In this document: piece by piece, positions 46,047-56,368 of the stretch | Numbering within the stretch: the stretch's first letter is position 1 | How the letters are laid out: each line of letters begins with the position of its first letter | Assembly: GCF_963662805.1 (NCBI RefSeq) | Contig: NZ_OY759859.1 | Coordinates: 87,305 to 151,304, forward strand | From: an uncultured Cohaesibacter sp. | Lineage (GTDB): Bacteria; Pseudomonadota; Alphaproteobacteria; Rhizobiales; Cohaesibacteraceae | DNA: 64,000 nucleotides | Direction of reading: 5' to 3' | Program-made: the position numbers and the translations under genes | Notes under the pieces: model-generated | The model's input: the letters and a program-made list of their open reading frames with translations, nothing else | What the model was told of the DNA's origin: nothing | The model's database searches: none

Positions 46047-47534
46047 TTATTCCCCAATATTCGCGCGCAGCACGTGATAGTCGGAGCCCCATGGTTGGTA
46101 GTTTTTAAGGCGTTTGGACATGCCGACATACCAGACAGGGGAGACTAGGAAACTGATTGGCACATCCTCGAATAGTTTTGCCTGTGCCTCGAGAGCCAGT
46201 TCATTGCGCTTCTTCGCATCACTCAAGCTTGCGAATTTGGCGACAATGGCGTCAAAGTCCTCGGATGCGTATTTTGCCTGATTCATGGATGCTCCAGTTG
46301 TGAGCATTGAGCTGAGAAAAAAGGCGGGGTCGCCACTTGGAGCGGTATGCTGTGCCCAGAGCGCGATGTCATAGTCCCCACCGGCGAGAGCCTGCATGAT
46401 ATTGTCTACGATTTTGGTCTCGACGACGATACCAACCCGCGCCAGCTCAGCCTTGACTACAGGAAGCATAGTAACAAGGTCCGGGCGCTGCGGATAAGTG
46501 AGGGCCAGCACGCTAAGCGGCTTGCCGTTTTTGTAACGTATGCCATCGTCACCCTTTACCCAACCGGCCTCATCCAGTAAAGCGGCCGCCTTTTCCAGGT
46601 CGGTTGGGCGAGGATCTTTGCCAGCAAATGGAAAGTAAGGCGCATAGGCGCCGGTGGCGGGCAAGCCTCCATTGATCGCCGCCACGAGTTCCCGTCGATC
46701 AAAGGTCAGATCTAGAGCTTGACGCACTTTCTTGTCACCGAGTGCTGGGCGGTTTGTGTTGAGCCATGCGAAATACTGATAGCCAACAGGGAAGGATTTG
46801 ACAGTCACGTCCGGATTGGCTTTCAAACGGGAAATGGCGTCAGAGGGCAGGCCAAAGGCAAGATCTAGAACGCCAGATTCTAGCGCCAACGTCATTGCCT
46901 GAGCATCTCCGAACTTGCGGATGTTAACAGGAGCGCGATTCTCCGCTCCAGCATAGTATGCGTTTGGGGCTAACTCGACTGCGGTGTCGGCCTTGAAGCT
47001 TTTCACGGCGTAAGGCCCAGAGAAAACAGCGCCATCCGTAGTAGGCTTGAATGCAATCAGCGGCCATTCAGCGAACAGAGCTTGAATACGCGGAACCGGC
47101 TTTTCAGTGACGACTTTCATCTCCAGATTGGATGTCGCCTCGAAAGACAGTTTGCCTCCGGTTGCCAGAGCGGCCTTATTATCTGCGAAGACTTTCGTAA
47201 AACCGGCGGCTAGTGCTTCGGCTGTCACAGGCGAGCCATCGGAGAAAAACTTGCCTTTGGTCAAGGTGATCGTCCAGATCATATCATCAACACGCTCTGC
47301 TTTGCTCGCAAGCTGAGGCACTAGAGCACCTTTTTCATCAACGGTATAAAGATTTTCACCAACGCCGTGGCTAACAAGAGCCCAGCCGTTGGAACCTTTG
47401 GTCGGTTCAACACCGCGTGTCAAAAAGGTGGAACCTATTTCGATTGGTTCAGCAGTCCTTGCTGCTGCGGTAGCAGCCAAAATACTTATAGCTGCGATGG
47501 CTACGCGGTAAATCGCTTTCAGTTTGAACGGCAT
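46047..47534 (-). CDS. Periplasmic solute-binding protein, SBP_bac_5 (peptide/nickel) family
   Basis: 495 residues with a Sec signal peptide (YRVAIAAISILAATAAARTA, cut near residue 27). The SBP_bac_5 core is typical: GENLYTVDEKGALVPQLASK then TITLTKGKFFSDGSPVTAEA and DKKVRQALDLTFDRRELVAA. It should deliver its ligand to the DppB/DppC permeases downstream (9 bp gap). A cobalamin riboswitch about 240 bp upstream makes repression by B12 likely, so the ligand may be cobalt, cobinamide or another B12 precursor; binding residues for metal are not obvious by eye. Nickel or peptide transport remains possible. Confidence 0.9.
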   Translation of the reverse strand: MPFKLKAIYRVAIAAISILAATAAARTAEPIEIGSTFLTRGVEPTKGSNGWALVSHGVGENLYTVDEKGALVPQLASKAERVDDMIWTITLTKGKFFSDGSPVTAEALAAGFTKVFADNKAALATGGKLSFEATSNLEMKVVTEKPVPRIQALFAEWPLIAFKPTTDGAVFSGPYAVKSFKADTAVELAPNAYYAGAENRAPVNIRKFGDAQAMTLALESGVLDLAFGLPSDAISRLKANPDVTVKSFPVGYQYFAWLNTNRPALGDKKVRQALDLTFDRRELVAAINGGLPATGAYAPYFPFAGKDPRPTDLEKAAALLDEAGWVKGDDGIRYKNGKPLSVLALTYPQRPDLVTMLPVVKAELARVGIVVETKIVDNIMQALAGGDYDIALWAQHTAPSGDPAFFLSSMLTTGASMNQAKYASEDFDAIVAKFASLSDAKKRNELALEAQAKLFEDVPISFLVSPVWYVGMSKRLKNYQPWGSDYHVLRANIGE

Positions 47535-47567
47535 TCTTCATCCCTCGGGATCATATCCATTTTTCCC

Positions 47568-47579
47568 CTCCCCGGGGAG
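47568..47579 (-). promoter_or_regulatory. 12-bp GC palindrome in the leader of the B12-controlled operon
   Basis: CTCCCCGGGGAG is a perfect palindrome 34 bases before the binding-protein start and after the riboswitch. It could be part of the expression platform that hides or exposes the translation start. Confidence 0.35.
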
Positions 47580-47773
47580 AAACGGCTAAACAATATGATC
47601 GGGGAAAGAGGCAAAGAGCCTAAGTAAACGAGTCGAAATTGGACCGATACGACTTCACCCCGAAGCATATTTGGCAATGAACATGGGTGTGTCAGAAAGC
47701 TGGATACGAAGAAGACCCTCACAATCGCCGAACACCCCGTTCGGTTGATCGACGCCCTGCTTTAGGCATCTGT

Positions 47774-47962
47774 AAAGGCAGGTCTCCTGGCTCGCGGCAT
47801 GGCAGATCAGTGCACCTTCCCGAGGATCTTCCCCAGTGGCATTTCGCACTATCCTATCCGCTTACAGTTGCGGGGGCAGCTATGGACTCGGTCCCTGTTT
47901 GGGTCACCTTCACCATATTCCCTTTTCATCTCTCTAGGCATGTAGCTTTGAGAGAACCTTCG
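47774..47962 (-). ncRNA. Cobalamin riboswitch (AdoCbl class)
   Basis: On the minus strand the conserved blocks occur in order: GGTGAAGGTGACCC, CAGGGACCGAGTCC, the core GCTGCCCCCGCAACTGTAAG, GCCACTGGG, CGGGAAGGTGCACTG, and the B12 box GCCGCGAGCCAGGAGACCTG ending at about 47776. This is a clear cobalamin riboswitch. It precedes the leftward binding-protein gene by about 240 nt and should reduce its expression when cobalamin is plentiful. Confidence 0.95.
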
Positions 47963-48431
47963 AAATTGTTTTCGCACCGCTTTGCGCAATAGTCAATTGG
48001 TTCAGCGAACACCTATCTTTTTATACGTCGATTGAAATGCAGTTTAGTTTTGTTGAGGCGTTTTTCTGCGAACTAATTCCAGCCTAGATATCATCCACTG
48101 CAAGTAGAATGCCAAACTCAAATGCTGGTGAGCCGGATCTTTGGCTCAAGAACACACCCTCTGTTCATTTGCCCAGCGGCTCCGGCAAGATCTGAGTGTC
48201 GTTACTGCGATCCTGCGCAACTCTTGTTCAAACGAGCATGCCGAGGGCCAGTTCGTTGTGGCTTTCCCCCGAAGTCGCAGAGCTGACTAGTCTCCATGAC
48301 GTGAATGAATGCACTTTATTGGTGTTTTTCCGTAGGGTTTATTTCTTGAATCTTAAATACAAGTTTAATAGAATTGATGAGACAAAATTGTTTGTCAAAC
48401 CTTTCAGCAGTGAAGTATTTTTAGGAGCTGC
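47963..48431. other. Divergent upstream region of the riboswitch operon and the hut operon
   Basis: No gene supported. It must hold the leftward promoter of the riboswitch RNA and the rightward promoter of hutW. The AT-rich part 48320-48420 contains TTTAATAGAATTGAT, which could be part of an iron-responsive site, but no full Fur or Irr box is evident. Confidence 0.4.
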
Positions 48432-49872
48432 TTGTTGACAGCCATCTCTGACCCCACCCCGTATTTTGCCAAGGTAACGCAAACCCCTCTTGCAGATGCA
48501 TTTGACGATGGCCGACAGGCACACTCAACCAATGGGCAAGTGCCGGTTGCCAACGATGAGCAGGAGGCCGCATGGCAAGATTGCCTCAACACGGGCAGGG
48601 ACTGCCCCCGGCATGGCATATGTGCATATCCCCTTCTGCGAAAATCATTGTCTGTTTTGTGGCTTCTATCAAAACCCTTGGCGGGTCGATGCGGGTGCGT
48701 CCTACGTCGATCTGGTCCTGAAGCAGGCAGCCACGTTTGAAGGCAAGAAAGTAATGGAAGGACCACCACTACGCGCGCTCTATTTTGGTGGAGGCACACC
48801 AACCGCCCTCGCGGCAAAGGACATCGACCGTCTCGTCTCCGGCTTGCGGACACTCCTGTCACTGGCTCCCGATTGCGAAATCACTCTGGAAGGTCGGGTG
48901 CATTCCTTTACAGAGGACAAGATGGAGGCCGCCTTCAAGGCAGGCGTCAACCGAGTTTCACTTGGCGTACAAACCTTTGATACCCGCATTCGTCGCTCGC
49001 TTGGTCGAAAGCGTACCAAGGACGACGTCATTCGAACCCTGCAAACCTTGATGGCCATGGATAGCGCCGCAATCGTCATCGACATGATGTATGGCCTGCC
49101 GGGTCAAACTCTCAAGAGTTGGCAGGACGATCTTACGATCGTTGATCAGTTGGGTCTGGATGGGGTCGATCACTATGGCCTCAACCTGATCCCGGGTACG
49201 CCACTCATGCTATCCATTGAGAAAGGCAAGCTTGAACCGGTAACCAGAAAACAGCTGGGCACATATTACGCACACGGCACCGAAGTGATGCAGACGATGG
49301 GCTGGGAACAGATCTCACCGTCCCATTGGCGCAATCTGGGGCTCAGGGAACGGTCCGTGTACAATTTCGGGGCCAAGACAGGTTGGGATTTCTTCGCCTT
49401 CGGCTCCGGGGCGGGCGGCAAGTTGAATGGCTGCAGCTTTTTCAACAATCCGTCTCTTGCAGCATATGGGAAGCTGGTCGAAGCGGGGAAAAACCCGGTG
49501 ATCGGCATGTCGCGACCAACCGCATTCACGCCGGTGATGAACGCAATTCGCGCCGGGATGGAGAGATCCCGGATTGATCCTTCGGCGATCAGGACGGCGC
49601 AGCTCGAAAGCAGGATGAAAGGACAGGACGTTCTTGAACTCCTTCAGCCATTGCTTGAACAATATCAGGAAGCCGGTCTCATGGTGTCAAGGCACCGCTT
49701 CTTCGACCTGACGCTGCCGGGGCGCTTCTGGAATGTCCAAATGACACAAAGGATGGTGGCGTGGCTGTCCGGCCATTTTCTTCCGCCAGACCAGAGCGGC
49801 AACGCAGGACACAAGCCTTCCCGACACCCACATTCAAACCACAAGAATGCAAGGAAAACAGAACATGTCTGA
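48432..49872 (+). pseudogene. hutW: hutW: radical-SAM heme-utilisation protein, one extra base in the N-terminal part
   Basis: The frame starts at TTG 48432 (AGGAG upstream) with AISDPTPYFAKVTQTPLADA and ADEQEAAWQD-like sequence typical of HutW/ChuW N-termini. At C5 (48605-48609) one C is extra; with C4 it would read DCPGMAYVHIPFCENHCLFC, which includes the CxxxCxxC cluster-binding motif. The rest to 49872 is intact (GGGTPTALAAKDIDRLV, EGRVHSFTEDKM, IDMMYGLPGQTLKSWQDD). Family members open the heme ring with SAM without oxygen. The span is 1441 nt, so minus one gives 480 codons. Translation from an internal start (48614 GCATGGCA region) could still make the radical-SAM core. hutX follows directly. 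Confidence 0.8.
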
Positions 49873-50365
49873 AGAAATTTCGGCACGCGTCGCCGCTGCA
49901 CTGGCGGAAAAGCCGACATCGGCGCTGGAAGACATCGCAAAACGCGCCAATGTGCGGGTAATCGATGTGGTCCGAAACTTGCCCGATGGGGAAGCTCACT
50001 GCGTCGATGGAGAGCATTTTGTGGACGTCATGCAAAGCATGCGCAACTGGGGCGACATCACGTTCATTGTCAATACAGGAACCGTGATCTTCGAGGCGAA
50101 GGGGCAGATACCCGATGGAAGTCTGGGTCACGGATATTATAATCTGCACGGCAAGCCGATTGGCGGGCATTTGAAGGCCGACGCCTGCGAGTTGATCGCC
50201 TTCGTATCGCGCACGTTCATGAATTCGGAGACCCACTCCGTTCAGTTCTATGCCAAAGACGGCACATGCATGTTCAAAGTCTATCTCGGAAGAGATGAGG
50301 ATCGCAACATCCTGCCTGGCCAGGTCGATGCCTTCAAGACATTGCGCGACAGGATTACGGGGTAA
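49865..50365 (+). CDS. hutX: Heme-utilisation cytosolic carrier HutX
   Basis: 166 residues from ATG 49865, with AAGGA upstream; the start overlaps the hutW end by 8 bases. MSEEISARVAAALAEKPTSA begins the family's helical head, and the core shows WGDITFIVNTGTVIFEAKG and GHGYYNLHGKPIGGHLKADA. The H-x-x-x-x-I-x-G region binds heme. HutX hands heme to degrading enzymes in the cytosol. It is intact. Confidence 0.92.
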   Translation: MSEEISARVAAALAEKPTSALEDIAKRANVRVIDVVRNLPDGEAHCVDGEHFVDVMQSMRNWGDITFIVNTGTVIFEAKGQIPDGSLGHGYYNLHGKPIGGHLKADACELIAFVSRTFMNSETHSVQFYAKDGTCMFKVYLGRDEDRNILPGQVDAFKTLRDRITG

Positions 50366-50368
50366 AGC

Positions 50369-51274
50369 ATGCGCAAGACCGGTCATTTGATGGCGCTTGG
50401 GTGCGGTTACAGCGCCAGCCGCCTTGCCGGTGTGTTGCTTGATGGTGGCTGGCAAGTATCTGGCACATCGCGCACCACCGAAGGCTGTCGAGCGCTCGCA
50501 ACCAAGAGCATTACACCGCATTTGTTTGATGGTTCGGAGCCATTGCCTCCATCCGCGTGGGAAGGGGTTACCCATTGCCTCGTCTCCATACCGCCGGATG
50601 AGAACGGGGATCAAAGCCTGCTGCACCATCGAGACAGATTGGCGTCTTCTCAAGAGCTGGAGTGGATTGGCGTTCTCTCAACCACCGGAGTGTACGGCGA
50701 TGCTGCAGGACAGTGGATCGACGAGACATTTCCGCCTAGCCCGCTGACAGAGGCCAATCGGCGGCGACTGGCCATGGAAGAGGGATGGCTGGACTTTGCA
50801 AAGGTCGCACACAAGGCCGTCCAGATTTTCCGTCTGCCGGGGATTTACGGTCCGGGCCGCTCTCCCTTTTCCCGCATCCGGAGTGGACAGGCACGCAGCA
50901 TTATCAAACCCGGGCAGGTATTCAATCGCATCCATGTCGATGATATCGTGGCAGCCTGCCTGAAAGGCATAGAGAGACCCTTTGCCGGTCCGGTCTTCCA
51001 TATTGCTGATGGAAATCCTGCGGCCTCGGATGATGTTCTGGACTATGCCGCCAGCCTTCTCGGGCAACCAAGCCCCCCTCGGGTTCCGATTGCAGAAGCA
51101 GGACTTCCACCCATGGCAATGCATTTTTATGACGAATGCAAGCGGCTGGATATTTCGCGTGCCAGAACAGAACTCGGCTTCGTGCCGCGCTACGCGGATT
51201 ACCGTGAAGGCCTAATTTCAGTTCTCGCGGAAGAGCAATCAAGAAGCAGTAAGCCGTTAAAACCATTAGGCTGA
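50369..51274 (+). CDS. SDR-type NAD-dependent epimerase/dehydratase family protein (YeeZ-like)
   Basis: 301 residues, start 3 bases after hutX. The Rossmann loop is LMALGCGYSASRLAGVLL; then VSIPPDENGD, a STTGVYGD Ser-containing strand and IFRLPGIYGPGRSPF. The catalytic YxxxK is not in its usual place, as in the YeeZ group of extended SDRs. The substrate is unknown. Its tight spacing with hutWX suggests a part in heme or tetrapyrrole handling, possibly reducing an early ring-opened product, but that is inference. Confidence 0.8.
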   Translation: MRKTGHLMALGCGYSASRLAGVLLDGGWQVSGTSRTTEGCRALATKSITPHLFDGSEPLPPSAWEGVTHCLVSIPPDENGDQSLLHHRDRLASSQELEWIGVLSTTGVYGDAAGQWIDETFPPSPLTEANRRRLAMEEGWLDFAKVAHKAVQIFRLPGIYGPGRSPFSRIRSGQARSIIKPGQVFNRIHVDDIVAACLKGIERPFAGPVFHIADGNPAASDDVLDYAASLLGQPSPPRVPIAEAGLPPMAMHFYDECKRLDISRARTELGFVPRYADYREGLISVLAEEQSRSSKPLKPLG

Positions 51275-51933
51275 AGGTGCGCTAGATCGAAGGTATTTTG
51301 TAGTTTTTGTACGTTTGCTTACAGTGGCCATGCCCGCAAGGGTTGTCATCAAAAAAATTCTTACTCGAGAGAGGCATGATCTTGACGCTTGAAAGACCGA
51401 GTTGTTGTAAAGGAATGGTGCTAAATTCGCTCTGGGCGTTTAGGGGAGCGATACTGTATCGCGGGTGAATGCTCAATTAAATCAATTCACTATAAAGTTG
51501 TGATGGCGAAATTTCAGCTAAAACAAACTGCGGCACATTAAGTTGATTGTAAAATTCAAGAATTTAGGTTGCGATATCAACGCATATTGTTATTTTTGAG
51601 TTGAGGGTTTTGCAGATGGCAAGCATCGTTTGCGTTTTTCCCAAGAGTTTCTATTGAACCGACGTTAACGCCAAACTTCATGGTTTCTCAGGATTCCTGC
51701 CGTATTACGGAGCGCTTTTATAGCTGGCTTGTTAGTCAAATGACAAAAGTTGAGAAGCGCGAACTTATTCGGGTTCTTTCAATAAAAAACACGTTCACTC
51801 AACTCGTTGTTGCCTTGGGAAAGCAGGATGCTTGTGATGAAACAAGTGACACAGCTTCATACAATTCGTGTCTGCAAAGCCAACATGACTGCAGAAGGTG
51901 CAATTTGTTGCAATTCATCCAGATAACACTGCA
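51275..51933. other. Intergenic region between hut operon and has operon
   Basis: No gene supported; an 85-codon frame (51680-51937) overlaps the sigma-factor start and has no features. The AT-rich stretch 51470-51600 is the probable has promoter region. No Fur-like palindrome is obvious. Confidence 0.4.
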
Positions 51934-52449
51934 ATGAAGGATAACCTCGATATGCGAATGGCACTGTATCTGGCGAAGAGGCCTATGTTGGTGGACTATG
52001 CCTACCGCATGTTGGGTTCGCGCGAAGTTGCAGAGGAAGTAGTGCAAGAGGCGTTTATACGTTTTGTGCCACCGTTTCCTGCCGAGTCCGAAAAGTTACC
52101 TTCTGCTAGCTATCTCTTTCGTATCGTTCATAATCTGGCATTGGATATTATACGCCGAGAAAAGATCGAATGCACACAGATCGGCGATGATGCACCGTTT
52201 TGGACGCGCCCTCAGGATGAACCGTCTCCCGAAGAAGCATTGTTGCATTGCGAAAAAGTTAGGCGCACTATAGAAATGATGGCACAATTGCCTGAAGATC
52301 AACGCACAGCTCTTCAGATGCATCGCTTCGGTAATTACACGCTTGAGCAAATCGGCGTTCATCTTGATGTTTCCGTATCTACTGCACATCGTCTGGTACG
52401 CAGTGCCTTGGCATCGCTAGCAATGCAGCTCGACAGTGAAGACTTGTAA
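51934..52449 (+). CDS. hasI: ECF sigma factor, FecI/HasI type
   Basis: 171 residues from ATG 51934 (ATG 51952, with AAGGA upstream, is an alternative start). Region 2 reads YAYRMLGSREVAEEVVQEAF, then YLFRIVHNLALDIIRREK; region 4 reads ALQMHRFGNYTLEQIGVHLD and VSVSTAHRLVRSALASL. It follows the FecI class. It should direct transcription of the has genes when heme binds the receptor, being held by the FecR-type protein next to it. Confidence 0.9.
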   Translation: MKDNLDMRMALYLAKRPMLVDYAYRMLGSREVAEEVVQEAFIRFVPPFPAESEKLPSASYLFRIVHNLALDIIRREKIECTQIGDDAPFWTRPQDEPSPEEALLHCEKVRRTIEMMAQLPEDQRTALQMHRFGNYTLEQIGVHLDVSVSTAHRLVRSALASLAMQLDSEDL

Positions 52450-52516
52450 AGCCTTTCTTCGATTCAGCGGAAGCAATAAGGATGAAACTGCGTGCTAAAG
52501 ACCTGACGAGGACCGG

Positions 52517-53515
52517 ATGACTAGTAAAGAGGCGGAAGAAAAGAAGGCATTGTTCGAGGAGGCTGCCGACTGGCTGCTTATACTTAACGATGCCCCAGTG
52601 GGCAAGCCGTTACCTGAACGTTTCAGCAAATGGCTCGCAACTTCGCAAGACCATCGACGGGCATGGCACAGTGTCAATTCAGCTTGGAATATGCTTGATG
52701 TTTCGATTAGCAATGAAGTAAATCATCAAAGTATAGCGAGTGATGAATGCGAAGGGGGTATGAGTGTTCAGCCTTTTCGCAAAATCGATCTTGCAAAATT
52801 TCTCAGTATTCCAAATCTAGCAATCCTACTGGTTGTTGGTTTGACACTGCTTCTGATAACCCCTTCCTTTCTCATCTGGTTGCGTGCAGATTATTCGACT
52901 GCATCTGCTCAAATCGACCATATCCATCTCAGTGATGGCAGTGTGGTTGATCTTGGTGGAAAGAGCGCGATTAAAGCCGACATGGACGGCGATCATCGTG
53001 CTGTGCGGTTGTTGTCTGGTGAAGCTTTCTTCGATGTTGCAAAAGATGCCAAGCGCCTTTTCGTCCTTGATGCCCAAGGGCTGGAATTGCATGTCACCGG
53101 TACTGCGTTCGACGTGAGAACCTCCTCACTAAACACCGCTGTAGCTCTGCTTGAGGGCTCACTTGAGGTCTTTTCTAACCAAGGACAATGGATCAGACAG
53201 CTTCAGCCGGGTGAAATGCTCGAACAAGATCATGAAACCGGTGCCATAAAAGTGAACTCTATTGAACCAAGCGAGATCGGTGCTTGGAGAGATGGTCAAG
53301 TCTTTTTGAACGATGTTTCTGTTGGTTTTGTTGCCGAGATGATACAGCGCTATCATACAGCGTGGATTTCCATTCCTGATCGAGAACTGGCTGCTTTCAA
53401 AGTAAGTGGACTTTTCGATCTGAATAATCCCGATGATGCTTTGTCAGCATTGGTCCAGCCATTTGGCGGGAAAGTGTATCACATCACATCACTGGCTCGG
53501 GTCATCACTCGATAA
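52517..53515 (+). CDS. hasS: FecR/HasS-type anti-sigma regulator
   Basis: 332 residues: a cytosolic N-terminal domain (EEAADWLLILNDAP, WLATSQDHRRAWHSV, the DUF4880-type sigma-binding part), one membrane helix (LAILLVVGLTLLLITPSFLI, about residues 98-117) and a periplasmic FecR domain (IHLSDGSVVDLGGKSAIKAD; RAVRLLSGEAFFDVAKD; FDVRTSSLNTAVALLEGSLE). The C-terminal secretin-like part meets the signalling domain of the receptor. It transmits heme occupancy of HasR to HasI. It lies 67 bp after hasI. Confidence 0.92.
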   Translation: MTSKEAEEKKALFEEAADWLLILNDAPVGKPLPERFSKWLATSQDHRRAWHSVNSAWNMLDVSISNEVNHQSIASDECEGGMSVQPFRKIDLAKFLSIPNLAILLVVGLTLLLITPSFLIWLRADYSTASAQIDHIHLSDGSVVDLGGKSAIKADMDGDHRAVRLLSGEAFFDVAKDAKRLFVLDAQGLELHVTGTAFDVRTSSLNTAVALLEGSLEVFSNQGQWIRQLQPGEMLEQDHETGAIKVNSIEPSEIGAWRDGQVFLNDVSVGFVAEMIQRYHTAWISIPDRELAAFKVSGLFDLNNPDDALSALVQPFGGKVYHITSLARVITR

Positions 53516-53524
53516 AAAATAAAT

Positions 53525-53548
53525 TTGAGAGAAAAACTCAACTTTTTT
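53525..53548 (+). terminator. Weak rho-independent terminator after hasS
   Basis: TTGAG, loop AGAAAAA, CTCAA, then CTTTTTT. The stem is short (5 bp), so it may attenuate rather than stop transcription between the regulators and hasR. Confidence 0.4.
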
Positions 53549-53652
53549 AATCATTCGCTAATTTATGTGAAAAATAGGTCGATTTCATTCGTCTCTAAGT
53601 CTGTGAAGCATGCGCACAGGGGGCATGCGTTTCAGTTAATGAGTAGTTTCGA

Positions 53653-56293
53653 ATGCTATCGCAAAAAAAATCAAACAGTAAAAGGCAGGTCCTTCCCAGA
53701 CTTGTGGAACGGCTGGTTATTGGTGTCATTGCTGGTGCGACGTTAGGTATATTTCTGCCTGTATTCTCATCCGCCTCTGCTCAAAGCGTGCAGGTCATTG
53801 GTGATGATGCGTCCACACCTCGTTTATTTAGTATCCCTGCCCAGCGCCTATCCATCGCACTGGCTCAGTTCGGCCGTCAATCGGGTCTTCAAGTCGTCTT
53901 TCCTGCAAATGTACCGCAAGGAATGAACTCATCAGCTGTTTCGGGCATGATGACCGCGCAGCAGGCTCTATCTCTCTTGCTTCAGGGAACGGGGATCGAT
54001 TGGTATATTTCCAGACAAGGGGCGATTGTTGGAACAGACCAAACTCTAGACGGAGCGCAAGGCAGTGATTTCAGTGGCGATACATCATTGCTCGACACAA
54101 TCATTGTTGCTGATCCAAACAACCAGAATGCCATTAGCGGTTCTGGTTTTCAGGGGACGCCAGATTGGGTCTATGCTTCACCTTCTGCAGTCAGTGTAAT
54201 CTCGCGAGAAACCATTAAAAACGCGCCGGTGCGTGAAACCCGTGATTTGCTGGATAATGTGGCTGGTGTTTATGCCAACCGATCCGAAGCGCAGAACCCG
54301 GGGATTACTGTTAGTGTTCGTGGTCTACAAGACCAGAACCGTGTTGTTACAATGGTAGATGGAGCGCGTCAAAATTTCCAAAGGAATGGGCATGGCTCTA
54401 CGCAAAGAACATATGTTGATACAGCTTTTCTGCGCGAAATCGATATTGAAAAAAGCGGTACGTCAGGTGTCGGAGGAGCAGGAGCTCTCGGCGGTTCTGT
54501 GAATTTCCGTTCCCTCAACGCCAGCGATTTGATTAAACCTGGGCGAGAATGGGGATTTGAGGGAACTGTCGCCACAGGTACCAATGCTTTCGAATTCGAT
54601 GGTTCGGGCACAGTCGCTGTCCGTGTGTCAGATGCATTTTCTGTCCTTGCTGGCATTAGCCATAAAAAGATTGGCGAATACAATATCGGCAAAAATGGGG
54701 ATCTCGAAGTATCAAACCTGACCGTTGATGATAACGCCGTAGTTTCGACGGGCTCGGAAGTGTTCTCCACATTCCTGAAGGCTGAGGCTCAATTCACCGA
54801 CGATCTCAAAGGATCGCTTGCTTGGATGCGCAACGATTCCGAATTCACGCACGGAGGTTATAGCACGGGGCGTGAAACCTTTACAGAGAACAGCCAGCAT
54901 GTGGTCAACAATACCATCACGGCAACGCTGGACTGGAATCCTGACAGCGATCTTGTCGATATGAAGGCCCGCCTCTGGTATAACCATCTGGAAAACGCCG
55001 AAGTGCGTGGGGCGACCGCCACCAACAACTACACGGACTGGCCGGTCGATTACAGCCTGGGCACATTGGGAGCCAGTCTAGACAACACCAGCGAATTCGT
55101 CACGCCGTTCGGTTCGCTGTCCTTGAATTATGGCGCGGAGGCTTTCTGGGATCGCGGCTCAACCGACTCGGATACCTTCTATAGTACCAACGAGGGTACT
55201 CACGATTTCACCGCCTCCTACACGGGGATGACCCCTTCGGGCAATCGCGACGTTTACAGCGCCTTTGCCAACGCCACTCTGGATCATGGTGACTGGCTCA
55301 CTCTTTCTGGCGGTTTGCGCTATGACTATTACAAGCTGCACGGCAACGCTTCGATCTATGGGTATGAAAGAATACCCGGCACATGTATATTGTATCACCC
55401 CCGCAGACCGGAACGCTGCGTTACCTACTCAGAGGCAACAAGAAGCTATCCCGAAACGGTTCTTGACATCGATCAATCGGAAGGAGCGTTGCTGCCGAGC
55501 GCGATGATCGCCGTCAAACCCTTTGACTGGCTGCAACCATTTGTCAAATACTCCCGCAGTATGCGCCCGCCGAGCATTATGGAGACCTTCTTCACCGGCG
55601 GTCATCCTGGCGTCAATATTACCCAGAATGCGCCCAACCCGGATTTGAAGGCGGAAAGCGGCAACACCTTCGAGATCGGCGCCAATATCAGCCACAATGG
55701 CCTGTTCACGGACAGGGGACAGTTTCCGCTTCAAAGCCGTGGGCTTTTACCGGCTGATTGACGATTATATCTCGCTTGGCGAGGTCTACCGCCCGGAGAC
55801 GGGCAACGATCACACAGCCTTCGTCAATGTCGATGGCCAGACGCAGATGAAGGGTATCGAAATTGAAGCCAGCTACGATGCTCGTCTTTGGTATGCAGGC
55901 CTGTCTTACACCCACCTCAATACGGATTTTGGCGACAGCTATACTTACTCAGGTACATCTTATGATGTTGAGCCGTCTGTCATCTTTGTACCACCAACCG
56001 ACAAATTCACGTTGGATGCAGGAATGCGTCTGTTTGACGAAAAACTGACGCTGGGCGGTAAAATGAGTCACGTGGGTGGTACGTCACCGAATATCGGTCT
56101 GCTGGTGGCTAACTATGAGACGGAGGATTACACCCTCTATGATCTCTATGGTTCCTACAAGTTTACCGAAAATGTGACGTTACGCGCTGCCGTAAACAAC
56201 GTAACGGATGTGGCTTATGTCCCCGCGCTTGGAGCGAGCAGTTATCCCGGCCCGGGACGGACGGCGACCGTCTCACTCAATTTTTCTTTCTGA
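53653..56293 (+). pseudogene. hasR: hasR: TonB-dependent heme/hemophore receptor with STN domain, one frameshift
   Basis: About 879 residues once one base is removed (2641 nt). A signal peptide comes first (LVIGVIAGATLGIFLPVFSS). An STN signalling domain follows (RLSIALAQFGRQSGLQVVFP), then the plug (VISRETIKNAPVRETRDLLD, GVYANRSEAQNPGITVSVRG) and the beta barrel, ending in the aromatic LNFSF typical of outer-membrane barrels. Frame 1 runs to 55761 and frame 2 (from about 55697) to 56293; dropping one G at 55710-55711 gives NGLFTTGDSFRFKAVGF. The hemoglobin/transferrin/hemophore receptor class is clear. Signalling through HasS-HasI fits the STN domain. Confidence 0.88.
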
Positions 56294-56298
56294 CTAAT

Positions 56299-56318
56299 TT
56301 CACGACATTTGTCGTGAA
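56299..56318 (+). other. Perfect hairpin between hasR and hasA
   Basis: TTCACGACA, loop TT, TGTCGTGAA, 6 bases after the hasR stop and about 50 before hasA. There is no T-run, so it looks like an RNA-processing or stability element that could raise hasA mRNA relative to hasR. Confidence 0.55.
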
Positions 56319-56368
56319 GACCATGTTCGCTATGACGCGAACAGGAATGCAACCAAGGGAGAATCAAA

